Below are positions 46,343 to 57,931 of a stretch of 64,000 bases of DNA, piece after piece. The translations under genes and the position numbers were made by a program. Position 1 is the stretch's first letter. Every line of letters starts with the position of its first letter. The notes below the pieces were generated by a model. The model ran no database searches and was not told where the DNA came from. It worked only from the letters and a program-made list of their open reading frames with translations. The stretch comes from Kappaphycus alvarezii (Eukaryota; Rhodophyta; Florideophyceae; Gigartinales; Solieriaceae), in NCBI GenBank assembly GCA_002205965.3, contig NADL03000614.1, positions 248,001 through 312,000 on the forward strand. Reading direction: 5' to 3'.

Positions 46343-46756
46343 CTAGCCGCATGTCTCGGCCTTGGACGCTGTCCCCCGCCACAGCGACTTCCCTTCGTAC
46401 GTCGTTACGATATGTCCCGCCCGTCTAGCCTTTTTGGTCATCACTAATCCTCGGCGGTCGAGACTGAAATTTATTTTCAGTCGCTCGTTTATATCATGTG
46501 CGATATGGATGGGATCTGAAGTACGTAACTTTAGGAGGGGAAGTTTAACCGATGTTGGATGAGAAGCTTCTCGATGGGCTTCCACAGCGGCGAGATGGCT
46601 GTTTGAATTTGTCTTATGGTTGGGGCGGTGCAGTTCGGGCGGAGGGTTAATGGTGTAATAGTTTGCCCCTCTAGGATATTCCGCGCCACATCCGACCATA
46701 CCTTTCAAACAATGAAGCGCCCCACATTCCCCCAGTTGATCCGGATGATCGGTCAA
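46343..46756 (-). CDS. Hypothetical ORF upstream of the DIRS-like polymerase
   Basis: This 137-codon basic ORF is in the orientation and position expected for the part of a DIRS-like element before the reverse transcriptase. No domain is recognised, and no zinc knuckle is present. It may belong to that element or be chance. Confidence 0.3.
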   Translation of the reverse strand: MTDHPDQLGECGALHCLKGMVGCGAEYPRGANYYTINPPPELHRPNHKTNSNSHLAAVEAHREASHPTSVKLPLLKLRTSDPIHIAHDINERLKINFSLDRRGLVMTKKARRAGHIVTTYEGKSLWRGTASKAETCG

Positions 46757-46759
46757 AAA

Positions 46760-48150
46760 TTTTATTCAATACCTTGGTAAAGAGCCTTCGTGGGCTATCA
46801 ACAATGGGGAGAATTTAGTCCCTCAAGATGGGAGTCCAAACCAGATGGATGCCTGACTGGATTGGATGCCATGCTGACGTTTTGTAGCTCAGGTGTGTCC
46901 AATGAGGTTCTTGAGGCTGCAAACTTGGCTGCGGTCAGTTTAATAACCGATTATCAGCAATAGTGCCATCATTTATGCTGTATTAATAATTTACGCAAGA
47001 ATTAGGAGCCAATGGTTTCTTGAGTAGCTCTCTGTCGTGTGTTCATTGGGCCTCTAGGACCCCTGAGATTTTCTCAATCTTTTCTTGTGGACATTGGTAG
47101 CAGGCGGCTCACAATCCGTCGCTAGAAAATTATTCTTGCTGGTATGGTTCCGTGCAGCGCCCGTCGGCGGGTTTTTTTGAGGTATGTCAGCTGTGATCTA
47201 TAGGTTATGATGAATATAGAAAAAGCACACTTAGCTTTTTTCCTAGCTTAGAGCCGTTCATCTCCAATCCAAAGCAGGTCGGGCACGGGGTCGGCTTGAG
47301 ATGTCATGGGCTGTCATCTTTAGTACAGGGAAGGAAGGATGGTGACGAAGCGGTGATGTTCCTTGGAGGGTGTGTGCCGCGATTAGTAGTGTATTATGTG
47401 ACTGCTTTCCTCAAATCTTTCCTGACGGGAGCTCGTATACTTTCATGCATGTTGTAAAAATTAAGTGAAATTAGTAGATCCAAAAAAGATAATTCCAACT
47501 AAATGAATAATAAAATTACCAAAATAGACTGACAATAATAATAATAATGATATTTATTGATAGCTGATCCAAGGGGGTAGTTCGATGGTCCGAGGTCTGC
47601 CAAATTTTCTAACAGTCTAAGAGTTTTTTCTACCGTAGATTAAAGTACAAAAGCTACAAATATGATTTCAGAATTAAAATAATTATTATAGACCAAATTC
47701 ATGCTCAGAAATAATTAAAAAATAATTCCCCAGGTGAATACTAATTTAAATAAAAATTTCGTGGCAATATGATTCCATTAATTATTACTGTATAATTTAA
47801 AAACTGACATACATAAAAATGCTTCGCTTATAATTCAGTATAAAATATGGGCCAGTTAAAATAGATAAAAATATCTTTCGATTATTCACAATAAGTATGA
47901 ATTAAAAGGTCTCTTTTTCTCTCACACTAAATAGTAATTGTGTTATATGGCTCATAGTGGCCGGTGTCTTGTGGCCGCAAATTATGGTCCCGAGAGCCAC
48001 GTACAGTACTGTGTATGGCTCTGAGCCACAAGTGGCGTGCACTGCACAACAGTACAGTAGAGGCGCCTCAAAACAGGCGAATAGGGGGTCTAGGAGCTAC
48101 TTTTTATATTTTGCTAGGAGTTTAGTACCAATTTGTGCGATTTAGAAATT
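46760..48150. other. No gene recognised; AT-rich with AAT microsatellite
   Basis: About 47400-47940 is very AT-rich. A short (AAT)n-like run lies at about 47531-47550. No coding or transposon motif was seen. Confidence 0.5.
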
Positions 48151-48596
48151 TGCGAACTCTCTATAAAGGCTGGTCGACTGGGGTGTGAGCCTCAACCGCA
48201 ACAACCCCCCCCCCTTCTACGCCAACCTTGTAGTTTCTTTTTCGATTTGCAAGTAGATTCATATCACACTCACCAACGTCCTTGGATCCCTTTCCCTCCC
48301 CTCCCCGTTCCCCTTTCTCCCCGCCACTTCGGCATAGTCCGCTTAACCTGCCTCAAGTCAATCAAGTCGTTCAATCACCCCACCACCTTTCCTTCCGTGG
48401 AACAAACAATCTTTGAAACACTTTCCTTCCTGCGACCACTCAACCTTCTGTACCTCAACACTTGCTTCGTAATCGCCTTTATTCTTCTCCCAGTTGCCCC
48501 GTCCAGTCTCGCCAATCACCAAGTAGTCCACCACATTCCACTGTCCCCCACCCCGCCCTTCCTGTTCTCCTTCCCCGATCACACCTCCCCTAAACC

Positions 48597-49912
48597 ATGT
48601 CACCCTACCTCCGCCCCACATCCTTTGCCGATCGCTACACCCCCCCTCCCTCACTCTCCACAACCCTCACATTCCAAGAACCACTGCGCCCCTATATCGC
48701 CCAGGCAGATCGTTTCTCCCGTCTCTTTGACAATTCTTTCCTACCCTGCAACCTCACCTCCACATCCCGTCTAACTCTTCAATCTTTTCAGCGTGCAGTC
48801 AAGGAACCGATGGGCCCGGCAACACCCTCATCTTTCAACTCGAACATCCGGATCCCCCGGATGTCGCGTACATCCATTTCATCGCCGAGACCCAAATTAC
48901 TCGTTTACTTGTTTCCATGCTGGCCCACGTCACCCACTTTCTCAACAAACCACCCCCAGACCCAAAGCCCCAAACCACAAACCACCCCCAAACCAAAGCA
49001 CCACTACCAAAGCACCACCAAAACCTCAAACCCAAAAGTACCACCCAGAAACGTTGCTGTCCTCATCCCTGTTGTCCTTTAGGCACTGGTATCCCTTGTC
49101 TCCTTGGACATACGGTGTGCATACCGAAGTTCAAGGGGGAAATACCCATTATACTGCAGGTTTCCCTTGTCTCTTTGGACTTTCAGTGCTTAGCTCGAAG
49201 TTCAAGGGGGCAATACCCTCAGTGACTGCGATACTCCAAAAATCTTCCTGGAACTTCGGGAATGGTTGGAGGGGTGAGGAAGCCACTGCGGACCCGAAGG
49301 ATAATCAAAGGTATCAGTAACTCCGTCGGAGGGAAGAAAGGGAAGGCCTCGTCAACAACTCTACCGAATGGGAGAGTTTTGCCATCACAGCTTACCCGAG
49401 GCACCCTCTTACTGACGACGAGGCCGAGGAGGGGTCCGAAGAATCCAAACAAGTCTCCCTCCGTCCCGGTTCTCCTTTCCAAGCTTCTAGCTACTCAAAA
49501 CAACCCCCTCGTTCTCCGCAGCCTTCGTCTCGTCCGTCTCACCGTACAACCACCCTCAGGTCTTCTTCCGTGGCTACTTCCTCCCGGACCCAGGCCCGCA
49601 TTGACCTTTTCTGCACCACAGCTGTTAAGTTCGCAACGGATCGGGAGAGAAGGGACAGGGAAAAAAAAGGCAACAGGCCTAAGTTTCACAGTCGCATCTG
49701 CGACATCGATTTTGTTAGATCCAGACAAAAGCGGTCCACAAGGCTGGAGGAAAGCACCAGAGGGCAGAACAAAGGTTAAGGGAAAGCAAGGATCCTCTGC
49801 GGTGTACTGATTGCGACATTACTTTCCCCCAAGATATCGACCTAGAGACCCACCCGTACAGTAACAAGCACCGTAGGAGAGTTTCCTTTCTCGCCGAGAA
49901 GAGACATAATTA
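48597..49912 (+). pseudogene. Proline-rich ORF ending in C2H2-like zinc fingers
   Basis: The first frame (ATG 48597) is open for about 70 codons. Near 48815 the coding-looking sequence shifts to a frame reading NTLIFQLEHPDPPDVAYIHF and HVTHFLNKPPPDPKPQ, a Pro/Lys/Gln-rich region. After a 71-bp tandem duplication and a Ser/Pro/Arg-rich part, the end reads a weak finger (FHSRICDIDF near 49685) and a clear C-T-D-C-x12-H-x5-H finger near 49800-49875, then RRVSFLAEKRHN and a stop near 49912. The layout parallels 36312-37042. It could be an ORF1-type protein of a retroelement or a duplicated host gene. Confidence 0.5.
49088..49229 (+). repeat. 71-bp tandem duplication
   Basis: 49088-49158 and 49159-49229 are two diverged copies. 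Both begin GGT(A/T)TCCCTTGTCTC and contain GAAGTTCAAGGGGG. It lies within the zinc-finger ORF region; since 71 is not a multiple of three it shifts the frame. Confidence 0.8.
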
Positions 49913-49930
49913 GAGTATTTTATTAAGCTA

Positions 49931-50018
49931 ACAAACAAAAAGAAAAAAAGGAAGAAAGAAAACAAAAAAACAAAAAAACAAAGAAAAACAAAGAAAACAA
50001 GAAAACAAGAAAAATAAA
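49931..50018 (+). repeat. A-rich purine tract
   Basis: About 88 bases of A with scattered G and C (AAAAC and AAAAG units) lie 20 bp after the zinc-finger ORF stop. The position resembles a poly(A)-like retroposon tail, though it is interrupted. Confidence 0.75.
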
Positions 50019-50209
50019 ATTAGAAGCCCTCAAATACAGTTGCGAAAAAAACAGAACCCCTTCCAGTGCCTAACCAAAACGAGCACTATTAAATTGGGGG
50101 ATTTTTTGGGTTATTTTCATACATGGAAGATGTTGTCGGTTATATACACGCGGCTAATACGTTATGCGGGATAAGTCGTCGCTGATGTGTAACACTACAG
50201 TAAATGACC

Positions 50210-50800
50210 TTGCTTACAGGCCAGCTCAATGCCGGCGAGCAGGCATGCCGAGTTGGACATGACGGCCACAGCAGCGTGCCTTTGGGTAAGAACCGCTCTA
50301 ACCATCCCATAGGTCTCTATCGCTCGAACGGCCACGTTCCGTGCGTGATTGGTTATTAAATAGTGGAGGGGGAAATGGTGACCTTTTATTACTAAAATGC
50401 ATTACGAGGGGACTGTACGGCCCCTGCTGGACCTATTGGGATTCAACCGCGCAGAATCTGCGCTGGTTGATCAAGACGGCAGTATAACGCTGCACGAATG
50501 CTGACACCATCATACGAAGCGCACGAAACTCCGTGTAAGGCAGGCTTTCCCCGCCTAGCGGCGGTGCAGTTGGCGATGCCCTGGAGGAGCTGGAGGCCGG
50601 AGATGTCGATCTGTCCATAAGCGTCGATTGCCAAGGGGCGCAGTTCGATGCCCTCGGACCGGGAAGGGGGGCGTAGTAGTTGTGCTTCTTCAGGGTGGCT
50701 AGTTCGAGGGCGGATGTTCCGCCATCGGCGAGGTCTTTGTAGCGGCGAGAGTGCGGGCTGACGATGGTGACGTCAATTCCTTGTGTGCCTCTGATAAATT
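50210..50800 (-). pseudogene. LINE family B, REL endonuclease and C-terminus
   Basis: The minus strand reads GIDVTIVSPHSRRYKDLADG (near 50790-50730), ELATLKKHNYYAPL (near 50710-50665), a strand LRPLAIDAYGQIDISGLQLL and, after frameshifts, FRALRMMVSAFVQRYTAVL. The last part, at about 50215-50290, is QRHAAVAVMSNSACLLAGI. The Asp-Val-Thr-Ile core followed by Lys and Tyr fits a PD-(D/E)XK REL endonuclease. The reverse transcriptase is missing. Confidence 0.72.
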
Positions 50801-50937
50801 ATTATTCCACAAATTTTCATCACTTTATTCAATGTGGAAAACAAAATAATAGTAATCCAATACTTGTAAAAATAGTTATTCAAATATCACACGTGTCAAA
50901 TCCAATGGGCGCAAAATCGGCCCACAATAGGTAGAAT

Positions 50938-50975
50938 TTTAATGCATTCAGTATCTCCTGCGGACTGCGAACTCA
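50938..50975 (-). repeat. Orphan LINE family A 3' tail
   Basis: About 38 bp match the tail motif downstream of the family A C-termini (CAGTAGATACTGAACGCATT-like) on the minus strand. No coding part adjoins on the expected (right) side. Another element with a borrowed tail could also explain it. Confidence 0.5.
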
Positions 50976-51528
50976 GCATGAACACAGTCTAACTGTACCG
51001 CTAGTTAAACCAGTCAGACTGTGAAAAGGGCGGTCCGCGAAGGACCGCCAAGGGGATCCACGATTAGAAGAGGGCCCACGACCGGAGGGACTTTTCTGGG
51101 TCCAATTCAGTGCGATATATATAAAACGGTCGGTTTCTTTCTGAAAATTTTTAAACGGTTCTGCTCACTTATTCGGGTGTGACAACGTGGGCAGTCCAGG
51201 ATTTTTCCATAAACCGCGATTCGAACAGCAGTTTTTTTTTGTTCGGCCTCAATGTAATAAGTTAATATATCAGCATATGATACAGATTATTACAAAAAAA
51301 CTCAATTATTCTTATTTATTGCTCATTGTACTAAGTGAAATTTTTAATTAAAAAGTACAAATTATTGTAACGGATGATCTGAAACACATCCCTGGATTGA
51401 CAATCTACTCGATGAGATGATTAGACTATGTTCAGATGATATTGAACTTAGTCTCATCATCTCTATTCCCTTCTACATTGCCCAGATTGGTTTACTAAGC
51501 CTATCCAACGGACGCAGCACTCAACATT

Positions 51529-53294
51529 ATGAAAAACAACAACCAATCCTCTTGGAAGCGAAGGTCGGCAAGTGAAGACGTCCATGACTTCTTTACTACT
51601 ACCGCGGAGGGCAGTGAATGTCGCAAAAAATGCGTCCGTTGCCCAGAAACGTACATTATCAACAAGGGAACGTCCACACTTCGATCGCATGCTCGTAAGC
51701 AGGGATTTTTGCTTGAAACCAACAACCAGGAGCGCTTTATGACTGTGAATCTATGAAGTACATATTTTATATTCCAGAAAAGGAACAAGAGGAACGGGTT
51801 ACCAGTAAAATTTGTAAATTGATAGTTAATGCTAGCCTGTCATTTACTTGTGTGGGAAACAGTGAGTTTTTTAAACTCATTTCTCTCCCAACGAAGGCAT
51901 GCAGGTACCGGCTCTTGTGGGAATTAGCCACAGAATCAAAACTGTTGACAACAAGAAAAGACTGCAGCTCAAATCGTTTCTTTCTACTGTTCCAGGACAA
52001 ATTAGCCTGACGACGGACGCTTGTTCCTCGAAAGTTTACAAGGGATAACAAGTTATCACTGCATATTGGATCAACACGAATTGGGCTCTTCAGTCTGCAG
52101 TTTTGGACTTCATGAGGTTTAAAACACCTCATACAGGTGAGGCTACATGCGTCTTATTATTTGATGTTGTTTCAAGATGGGGAATATCCGGAAAATTGAA
52201 GGCGATTACTACCGATAATGCGGGTGATATTTGTAGCGGCGTGGCAAGACTGCGAGTGAAACTGGTTTCTGAAGGTCAAATGACTGCGAATACCAAAGAC
52301 TTTCACGTCCGTTGTATTGCGCATATTGTGAACATTGCAGTCAAGGAGTGCTTGGGTATAATAAGATCCGAAATTGGATCCATAAGGTCACTAATCAATT
52401 CTATGAGGGCGTCTGTAAAACGTCGAGACCTCTTCGAAAAAACAAAAAAATAAAACTCGACGAGAAGGTAATTTTGCCAGTTCTGGACGTTGAAATACGA
52501 TATTCTTCTATATTTGTGATGATCAAAAACGCCTATGCTTCGAGAAGAGCTTGTTTAACGCTATCAGTAACCGCATCATTGAGTTATCAGAAAACGGTAT
52601 TTGTGAGACTGAGTGGGACAGGGCGGCAAACATTTGCAAGTTTTTGGAAACAGCTACTTCATTGACGGAACTATAGTCAGGATCATCATGTGTCACTCCT
52701 ACCATTTCCCTGAAAGCATTCATTCTTCTAAAGAAAATGGCCGTGGCTACAGCAAATAGCGAAATTCAGATACTCGTCCCGATAGCTCAGACAATGCTGC
52801 GCAAGTTGGAAGCCTATAATATTCTTGTTTGCTCTGATCTAGCTAGGCTATTCAAATTTTTTGATCCGGGTTTTTCCTCTGATTTGATAACAGATTCTGA
52901 TTTATTGCGATAGTATGTGAGAATTACTTACCAAGAGCATAATGGGAAGGACGAGGCGGAGGCTTCAAGGTCTAAACGAACAATATTAGAGCAGCCAATG
53001 GATGATAAAAGTGGCGAATACTACAAGGAACGATGACATCAGCAGGTTTTTTCGGGCTACGTCATGTTCTAACAGGGTATAGATCATTTACGGTAGTGGA
53101 AATTAAATCAAACCAGGTTTCCAAACATTTGCCTTGTTGCAAGGGAAGTCTTAGCCATTCAGGCCTCATCTGTAGCAAGTTATAGTGCGTTTTATCATGC
53201 ACATAGGGTATTGGACGAGGCCCGATTGCCGATGAATGATGAAACTATAACAGATTCATTTTTGCTGAAGTCCTGGAACACACTTTTGTCTTAA
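51529..53294 (+). pseudogene. hAT-superfamily transposase pseudogene
   Basis: The start has a BED-type finger region: CVRCPETYIINKGTSTLRSH, with the second His apparently lost. After frameshifts the catalytic core follows: VYKGYQVITAYWINTNWALQ-like and ITTDNAGDICSGV with Asp near 52212, then HVRCIAHIVNIAVKECLG near 52300-52350. The hAT C-terminal dimerisation block reads CLVARKVLAIQASSVASYSA near 53129-53190 and then DSFLLKSWNTLL to the stop at 53292-53294. hAT transposases cut and paste DNA, leaving 8-bp duplications. Terminal inverted repeats were not found. At least five stops or frameshifts make it inactive. Confidence 0.8.
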
Positions 53295-53593
53295 ATGAAC
53301 CAACAATACCGCGCGAGACGGCGTTGAGCTCTATAGTCGTAGCGATAATAGAACTTAGCTCAATGTTTTCGAAGTTTGAATATCATGTATATAATATCAT
53401 AAATTTTGGACCAAGCCTGTACCTCAAAAAGAGAGAGATGGTGATCTTTACTGGACGATAAAAGAAAAACAGAACTACGTCGACGAATGTAGGTATAGTT
53501 TACGACGATTGATAGCAAACGCCCTCCGTTGTACGACGAGTGAGGGGAGGGCCAGTAATAGCGTGTGCCGTTCAGCATGGGGACTGGTTACCT

Positions 53594-53831
53594 TTCAAGC
53601 GGCAATGTAGTCCGATATACGTTGGAAACCAGCTTTAGTTCCGGAGCCAACGGAGCCAAAGATTTCGATGGCCATGGCATGAATTTCCGTATCCAACTCA
53701 TCGCATAGAGCCCGATATCGTCCCTCCTTGGTGCCTTCGGCATGTGACAGAGCAGCGACGGGGTCATAATGGCGTAACCCGGTGTAGGGTTCGGAATGAG
53801 GGCTGATAACCGTAACATAGTAGAACTGCAA
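53594..53831 (-). pseudogene. LINE family B, REL endonuclease fragment
   Basis: The frame reads YVTVISPHSEPYTGLRHYDP, then GTKEGRYRALC, then HAMAIEIFGSVGSGTKAGFQ, ending ISDYIAA and a stop. It parallels the REL core at 50730-50790 (V-T-I-V-S-P-H-S) and the strand LAIDAYG. Only this part of the domain remains. Confidence 0.65.
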
Positions 53832-54354
53832 AGCTCAGTCTGTATTTCAGATCCTGAAACATCGATTGTATGCACATTTCAAGTATTTCTAACTTTCAGC
53901 CTTTTCGCGAGCTCTTTTTTTGTGCCGATGGAGCGTGCTCTCCAAAATCTTTGAGTAAAATTTATCCTAGCTAGAAGCATTACCATTGACCTCCCCTAGA
54001 TCTTCATCGCCATTACCACGTCGTTTTGCTCCGGGCCACACGATTCATTACAAAAGCAACCGAACAGTCATGCCACTGGTTCTGTATGACAGTCGAAAAA
54101 GCGGTTCAGTCTTTCGTATCTCATTTTATCACGATTCAGTTTAAATAAATCGCTATCGCGGACCAGTTCGGTTCCAGTGCCTCAGCTACGGGTGTGAATC
54201 GGAAATTTAGACGGCGGTTCAGTTAACCGGCATTGTCCCTATCACCCGTTTCAGATTGGTATGTCCGTACACGTAGTTGTTTGGTTTATAGTGGTGGTTT
54301 TAAATAACCGGAAGAGGTTGAACACCATTATCAACGTAGGGAATATCAATTCAA

Positions 54355-54798
54355 ATGTTCTTCGTGGTCTTCCGACATTTTTCGGTACGAAATATTTGGA
54401 TTCATCCTCTTGCAGGAAGTGATGTACTTGACCACATCAATTACCTGTGTGTTGAATTTTGTTACATTTCTCCTTGGAATAATGGTTTCAGGTATTTTGA
54501 AAGACGTTTTGATTGCAAGTATATCAGAAGAAGAAGTCAGTTTGCAACTATAGTCGCTGGTGGTGTGAAGTTTGAGAGGGTCTGGTTCCTACGATTGAGA
54601 AGCTGGTGCGGCGAGCTCATCTGGGGGCTCATGATAGCGCCGACGAGTGGCTTACTTTGGTGGGTAGTCAGTATTGTTTATGTTGTGTGGCTACGAGAAA
54701 GTCCCCTACCGTTTGTGCCTGTCTGTAGCTTTATTGTTTTCACCGATTTTGGTAAGTTAGCCGAGCTGTCGCGTACAAAAGGGCTTTGTGCGTTGTGA
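54355..54798 (+). CDS. Hypothetical 147-residue ORF with hydrophobic segment
   Basis: It is rich in aromatic residues and has a hydrophobic stretch around residues 85-112 (LIWGLMIAPTSGLLWWVV and following) that could span a membrane. No family is recognised, and it may be a chance frame. Confidence 0.2.
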   Translation: MFFVVFRHFSVRNIWIHPLAGSDVLDHINYLCVEFCYISPWNNGFRYFERRFDCKYIRRRSQFATIVAGGVKFERVWFLRLRSWCGELIWGLMIAPTSGLLWWVVSIVYVVWLRESPLPFVPVCSFIVFTDFGKLAELSRTKGLCAL

Positions 54799-54978
54799 AA
54801 AGTAAAGGCAGTAGGCATCAGACAGACTTCGATTTGTTGAAAAGTCAGTGATCATCGACCCTGTTTCGCAACGCAGTACTGTATAGTTGGTTACGAACCA
54901 TCGCAATCGTACACCAGTTTGGCCATCTAGTTCTATGCGAACCCGATTTTTGGACCTTTTCGGGACCGTGTTCATGCT

Positions 54979-55086
54979 GACTGCGCACGTCCTAACTATA
55001 CGGCTAAGATCTAACCGGATGTACCTCGTAGTACATACGCATCGGGGCTCGGGACAGGATAGCTTGAGCGACGGATGGCCAGAGGG
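54979..55086 (-). pseudogene. LINE family A, extreme 3' fragment
   Basis: The last 26 codons read SVAQAILSRAPMRMYYEVHP and VRS with a stop, matching the end of the copies at 20188-21314 and 37468-37920. About 40 bp of tail follows on its downstream (left) side. Confidence 0.75.
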
Positions 55087-55149
55087 TAGGTCGTTGAGCA
55101 GAAGTTGGATGATTTGGGATGATTTGATTTTAGGCCCTCGATTACGATC

Positions 55150-55253
55150 GAGGCACCGACAGGGTACTGTCAGGCGTCAGCAGGCTCAGCAGGGTGACCC
55201 TGCCAGCATGCTGCGTTTCTCTCTCGCTATCCAGCCACTCATCCAACGGATAG
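55150..55253 (+). pseudogene. LINE reverse transcriptase, upstream half
   Basis: The frame reads QQAQQGDPASMLRFSLAIQP, the finger/palm block found before the catalytic motif in LINE polymerases. It is cut at codons CGG-ATA-G by the LTR element that starts at 55254. The other half begins at 62772-62775. The 5' limit of the LINE sequence is not clear and is set where similarity to the expected motif begins. Confidence 0.78.
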
Positions 55254-55970
55254 TGATGTGCCCAAATTCGCACACACAAAAATCTAGATGAGGACCATAG
55301 TTGTATACAGTATCGGAATTGGGAAGATATTCGTACAGTTTTTGAATTTGCAAGATATTTTTAATTTGGGTGAGTGTGGCAAATTCGTCGGTTGATTTTT
55401 TCATTTTAGGACACGCTGTCATAGTAGATGTCAGTACAGTTCCAGGTTGTGGGTGATACTACAAGTAGCTCTGAAAGGTCTATATAATGGCCACATCAAT
55501 TCCCACCCCTGGCCGATGGGTGGCTGGCATGGGTATGGCACCTAGATATTTACCTTGAGGAATATCTTCTAATAGTCTCTCTGGTTCACACGATTACCGT
55601 GAATACATTTTATGGTTATTAGTATGTTTGTTTGAGACTTTTGGGGTAGCCAAAAGTCTATATAAGCCGAGTAAACTGCTTCCTTTAGTGGAGGTGAAGC
55701 AAGTTGGCAGACAACTTCAAGCCAAGTCCCGAGTAGTAGGAAGTTGAGAGTCAACTTCAGACCCAAGAAAACTTTTTCTTACGCTAGTCGCAGAGCGTCG
55801 GTGGTAGACCCTGCCCCTTTTATACTTGCTTTTAGCTTATCAACTCTCTTCTATATACATTCCCTTTTGTTCGTTCAACAATACCACGGTAGCACTTTTG
55901 TCGCTCGCAACACGTCCTTCTCAGGGTAATTGGTTCTGAAGATCTCTTCCCCGCCGATTTACCCCTATCA
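55254..55970 (+). repeat. Gypsy 5' LTR (nested element)
   Basis: Begins TGATGTGC and ends CCCCTATCA. A candidate primer-binding site, TGGTACTCTTGTGG, starts at 55973. It differs from the one shared by the Copia and chromodomain elements. Confidence 0.92.
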
Positions 55971-56058
55971 TTTGGTACTCTTGTGGAGGGGGTTGCACCC
56001 GAGGTATTCGAGTTGAGCAGTAGTAAGGAACACTTCGGGGGATTTTTTCTCGGTAATC

Positions 56059-57258
56059 ATGGATCTCAATGCTGCTCATATAACGTTCACAGGGGCCAAG
56101 ACTGAAGACGTTGAGGAGTTTCTTTACACATATGTCAACGTTGTGATGCGAGAGAAGGGCGATGAAGAGAAGGCCGCAAGTATCTTCGCCTATCTTCATG
56201 GTGACGCAAAGCACAAATATAAGTCCAAGTTTATCGACGGGTGGTCCTTAACGGGAATGGGCGTAACTTCGGTGAGGTATGTGAGTGGCTTGTCAAAGAG
56301 TATGCTAAGGAGGTAGAACCAGATGAGATGATTCGTACCGCCATAGAGGCCCGGCTCAACTTCGACGATTTGTTAAGCTCATTGGTGTACTTGTGTGATC
56401 TTTATGAAAAGGCTGGGTTCAACGCCCAAGCAAAGTACGGAATGCTGCGAAAGGCGTCTATGGGGATAAGCGGCTCTCCGATTTCCTCCTCATCAAGGGC
56501 CCTCACACTTTTGATGAACTGAAGGGTACCATAGTAGAATTTGTCAAAAATTCGGAGACGTTTCAGTCACTGAGTGAGGTACCGAGGGAAACCCGCACAT
56601 CGATGTCTATCGTACATCCTGAAAAGAATTATCAAAGGCCGGCTACTAGTGCAGCGGCATTAGAATCTGTCAGGAGCGATGTCAAAAACTTGGAAGAAAG
56701 GTTGGAAACCGACTCGATAATCGACTTGACATGATAACCACGCAGTTGGAAAGCCTTACTCTTACCATTAAGAAGAACCAGTCTGGGGCCCCTAAAGCCG
56801 CAGAAGTCTGTTCTTACTGTCACAAGCCTGGACACTTTGCAAACAGGTGTCCTGATAATCCACATAGAAACACTCGTTGTGCAAAGTGCGGTCGATATGG
56901 GCATCATGAAAGTAACTGCTGGTCTAAAGACAACAGAAGAGCAAATTTATCGGAAGCAAGGAGTGAGTCAGGACCAGAGGTGAAAATCTTACAAAATAGA
57001 AGGGATCAAAGGTTGACGGATGCTGGTAACGTATCCATCGCTGAAGAGATTAGTCAAGTCAATGTGACAAAAAGGGATGGGGAAGGGAACATTTTATCGA
57101 AGAAACCTAGGCTAGAGTATGGAATGCTGGAGCATATCCCAGCACCTGTACCTCCTCGAACCAAGAGGTCTGATCAAGTTGTTCAGGAGTGGGAGTCACT
57201 CCGGCCAAGAAGACGAAAAAGAGTAAGAAAGTTAAGAGTATCTCTAAGGACGTACTAG
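56059..57258 (+). pseudogene. gag: Nested gypsy gag with two zinc knuckles
   Basis: The ATG at 56059 opens the capsid-like region (AHITFTGAKTEDVEEFLYTY). It shifts frame near 56250 and again near 56520, continuing through a helical, Glu-rich stretch. The frame from 56731 has two CCHC knuckles, C-S-Y-C-x4-H-x4-C and C-A-K-C-x4-H-x4-C, near 56809-56925. The tail is basic. The knuckles are intact, and the breaks are single-base-type shifts. Confidence 0.85.
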
Positions 57259-57931
57259 AGTATGTGAAGAGGTACAATTTGGTGGCTGAGCTTGCATCGG
57301 CCCCAACTGGGATAACGTTTGGTCAACTTTTGAGGGGCGACGCAGAGGATGCGAGAAAAGAACTCAAAAAAATTATCAGGTCTAATAAGTCCGCTAAGGG
57401 TAAGAAACTGTTTCTTCAATCGGCCTCGACAGCACCAAGACGTCTTAAGCTGGTACCAGTCAAAGTATTGGGTATGAAAACCCAAGCTCTCTTCGATTCG
57501 GGTGCTGTTCCAAACCTCATTTCAGAAACTTTGGTGACAGATCTAGGTCTCGAAATTACTCCAACGACTCGAAAAATAACTGTAGCGGATGGAACCGTCT
57601 CAAAATGCATGGGCACTGTTGACAAGGTTTCCGTGTTCTTTGGGGACTCTAAAGTTGATGTAGACTTTCTTGTCATGCCGGATCTCCCTTTCGATGCAAT
57701 CATTGGCTGCCCCACAATGGAAAGACTAGGACATGCATTGACTTGGGCAACCAAATGGTTTCAGTTAATATTGACGGCAGAACCGTGAAGATGCCCCTGG
57801 ATTTCGACAAAAGCACGCATCCTGAAGATTTAAAAGAAACGGACAGTGAATATTTCACTTCTAGCTATGACAGCGAAGATTCGGAACCAACTAACACTTT
57901 CGGAAGTGGAAAAGGGTACCCTCGGGGGTAA
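57189..57931 (+). pseudogene. pol: Nested gypsy aspartic protease
   Basis: After a Lys-rich start the retropepsin domain reads KTQALFDSGAVPNLIS near 57478-57525, with the distal strand FDAIIGCPTMERLG near 57690-57731. The Asp-Ser-Gly is intact. An acidic linker follows in the next frame to 57931. Confidence 0.85.

Noticed and set aside
51029..51049. 8-bp hairpin (GGCGGTCC with GGACCGCC) as a hAT end or terminator
   Set aside because: It is short and common in length for chance, and no matching end was found on the right of the hAT pseudogene.
54979..55253. Twin-priming inversion within one LINE copy
   Set aside because: The minus-strand piece is a 3' end and the plus-strand piece is mid-reverse transcriptase whose own 3' part continues beyond 62771; these are two separate copies.
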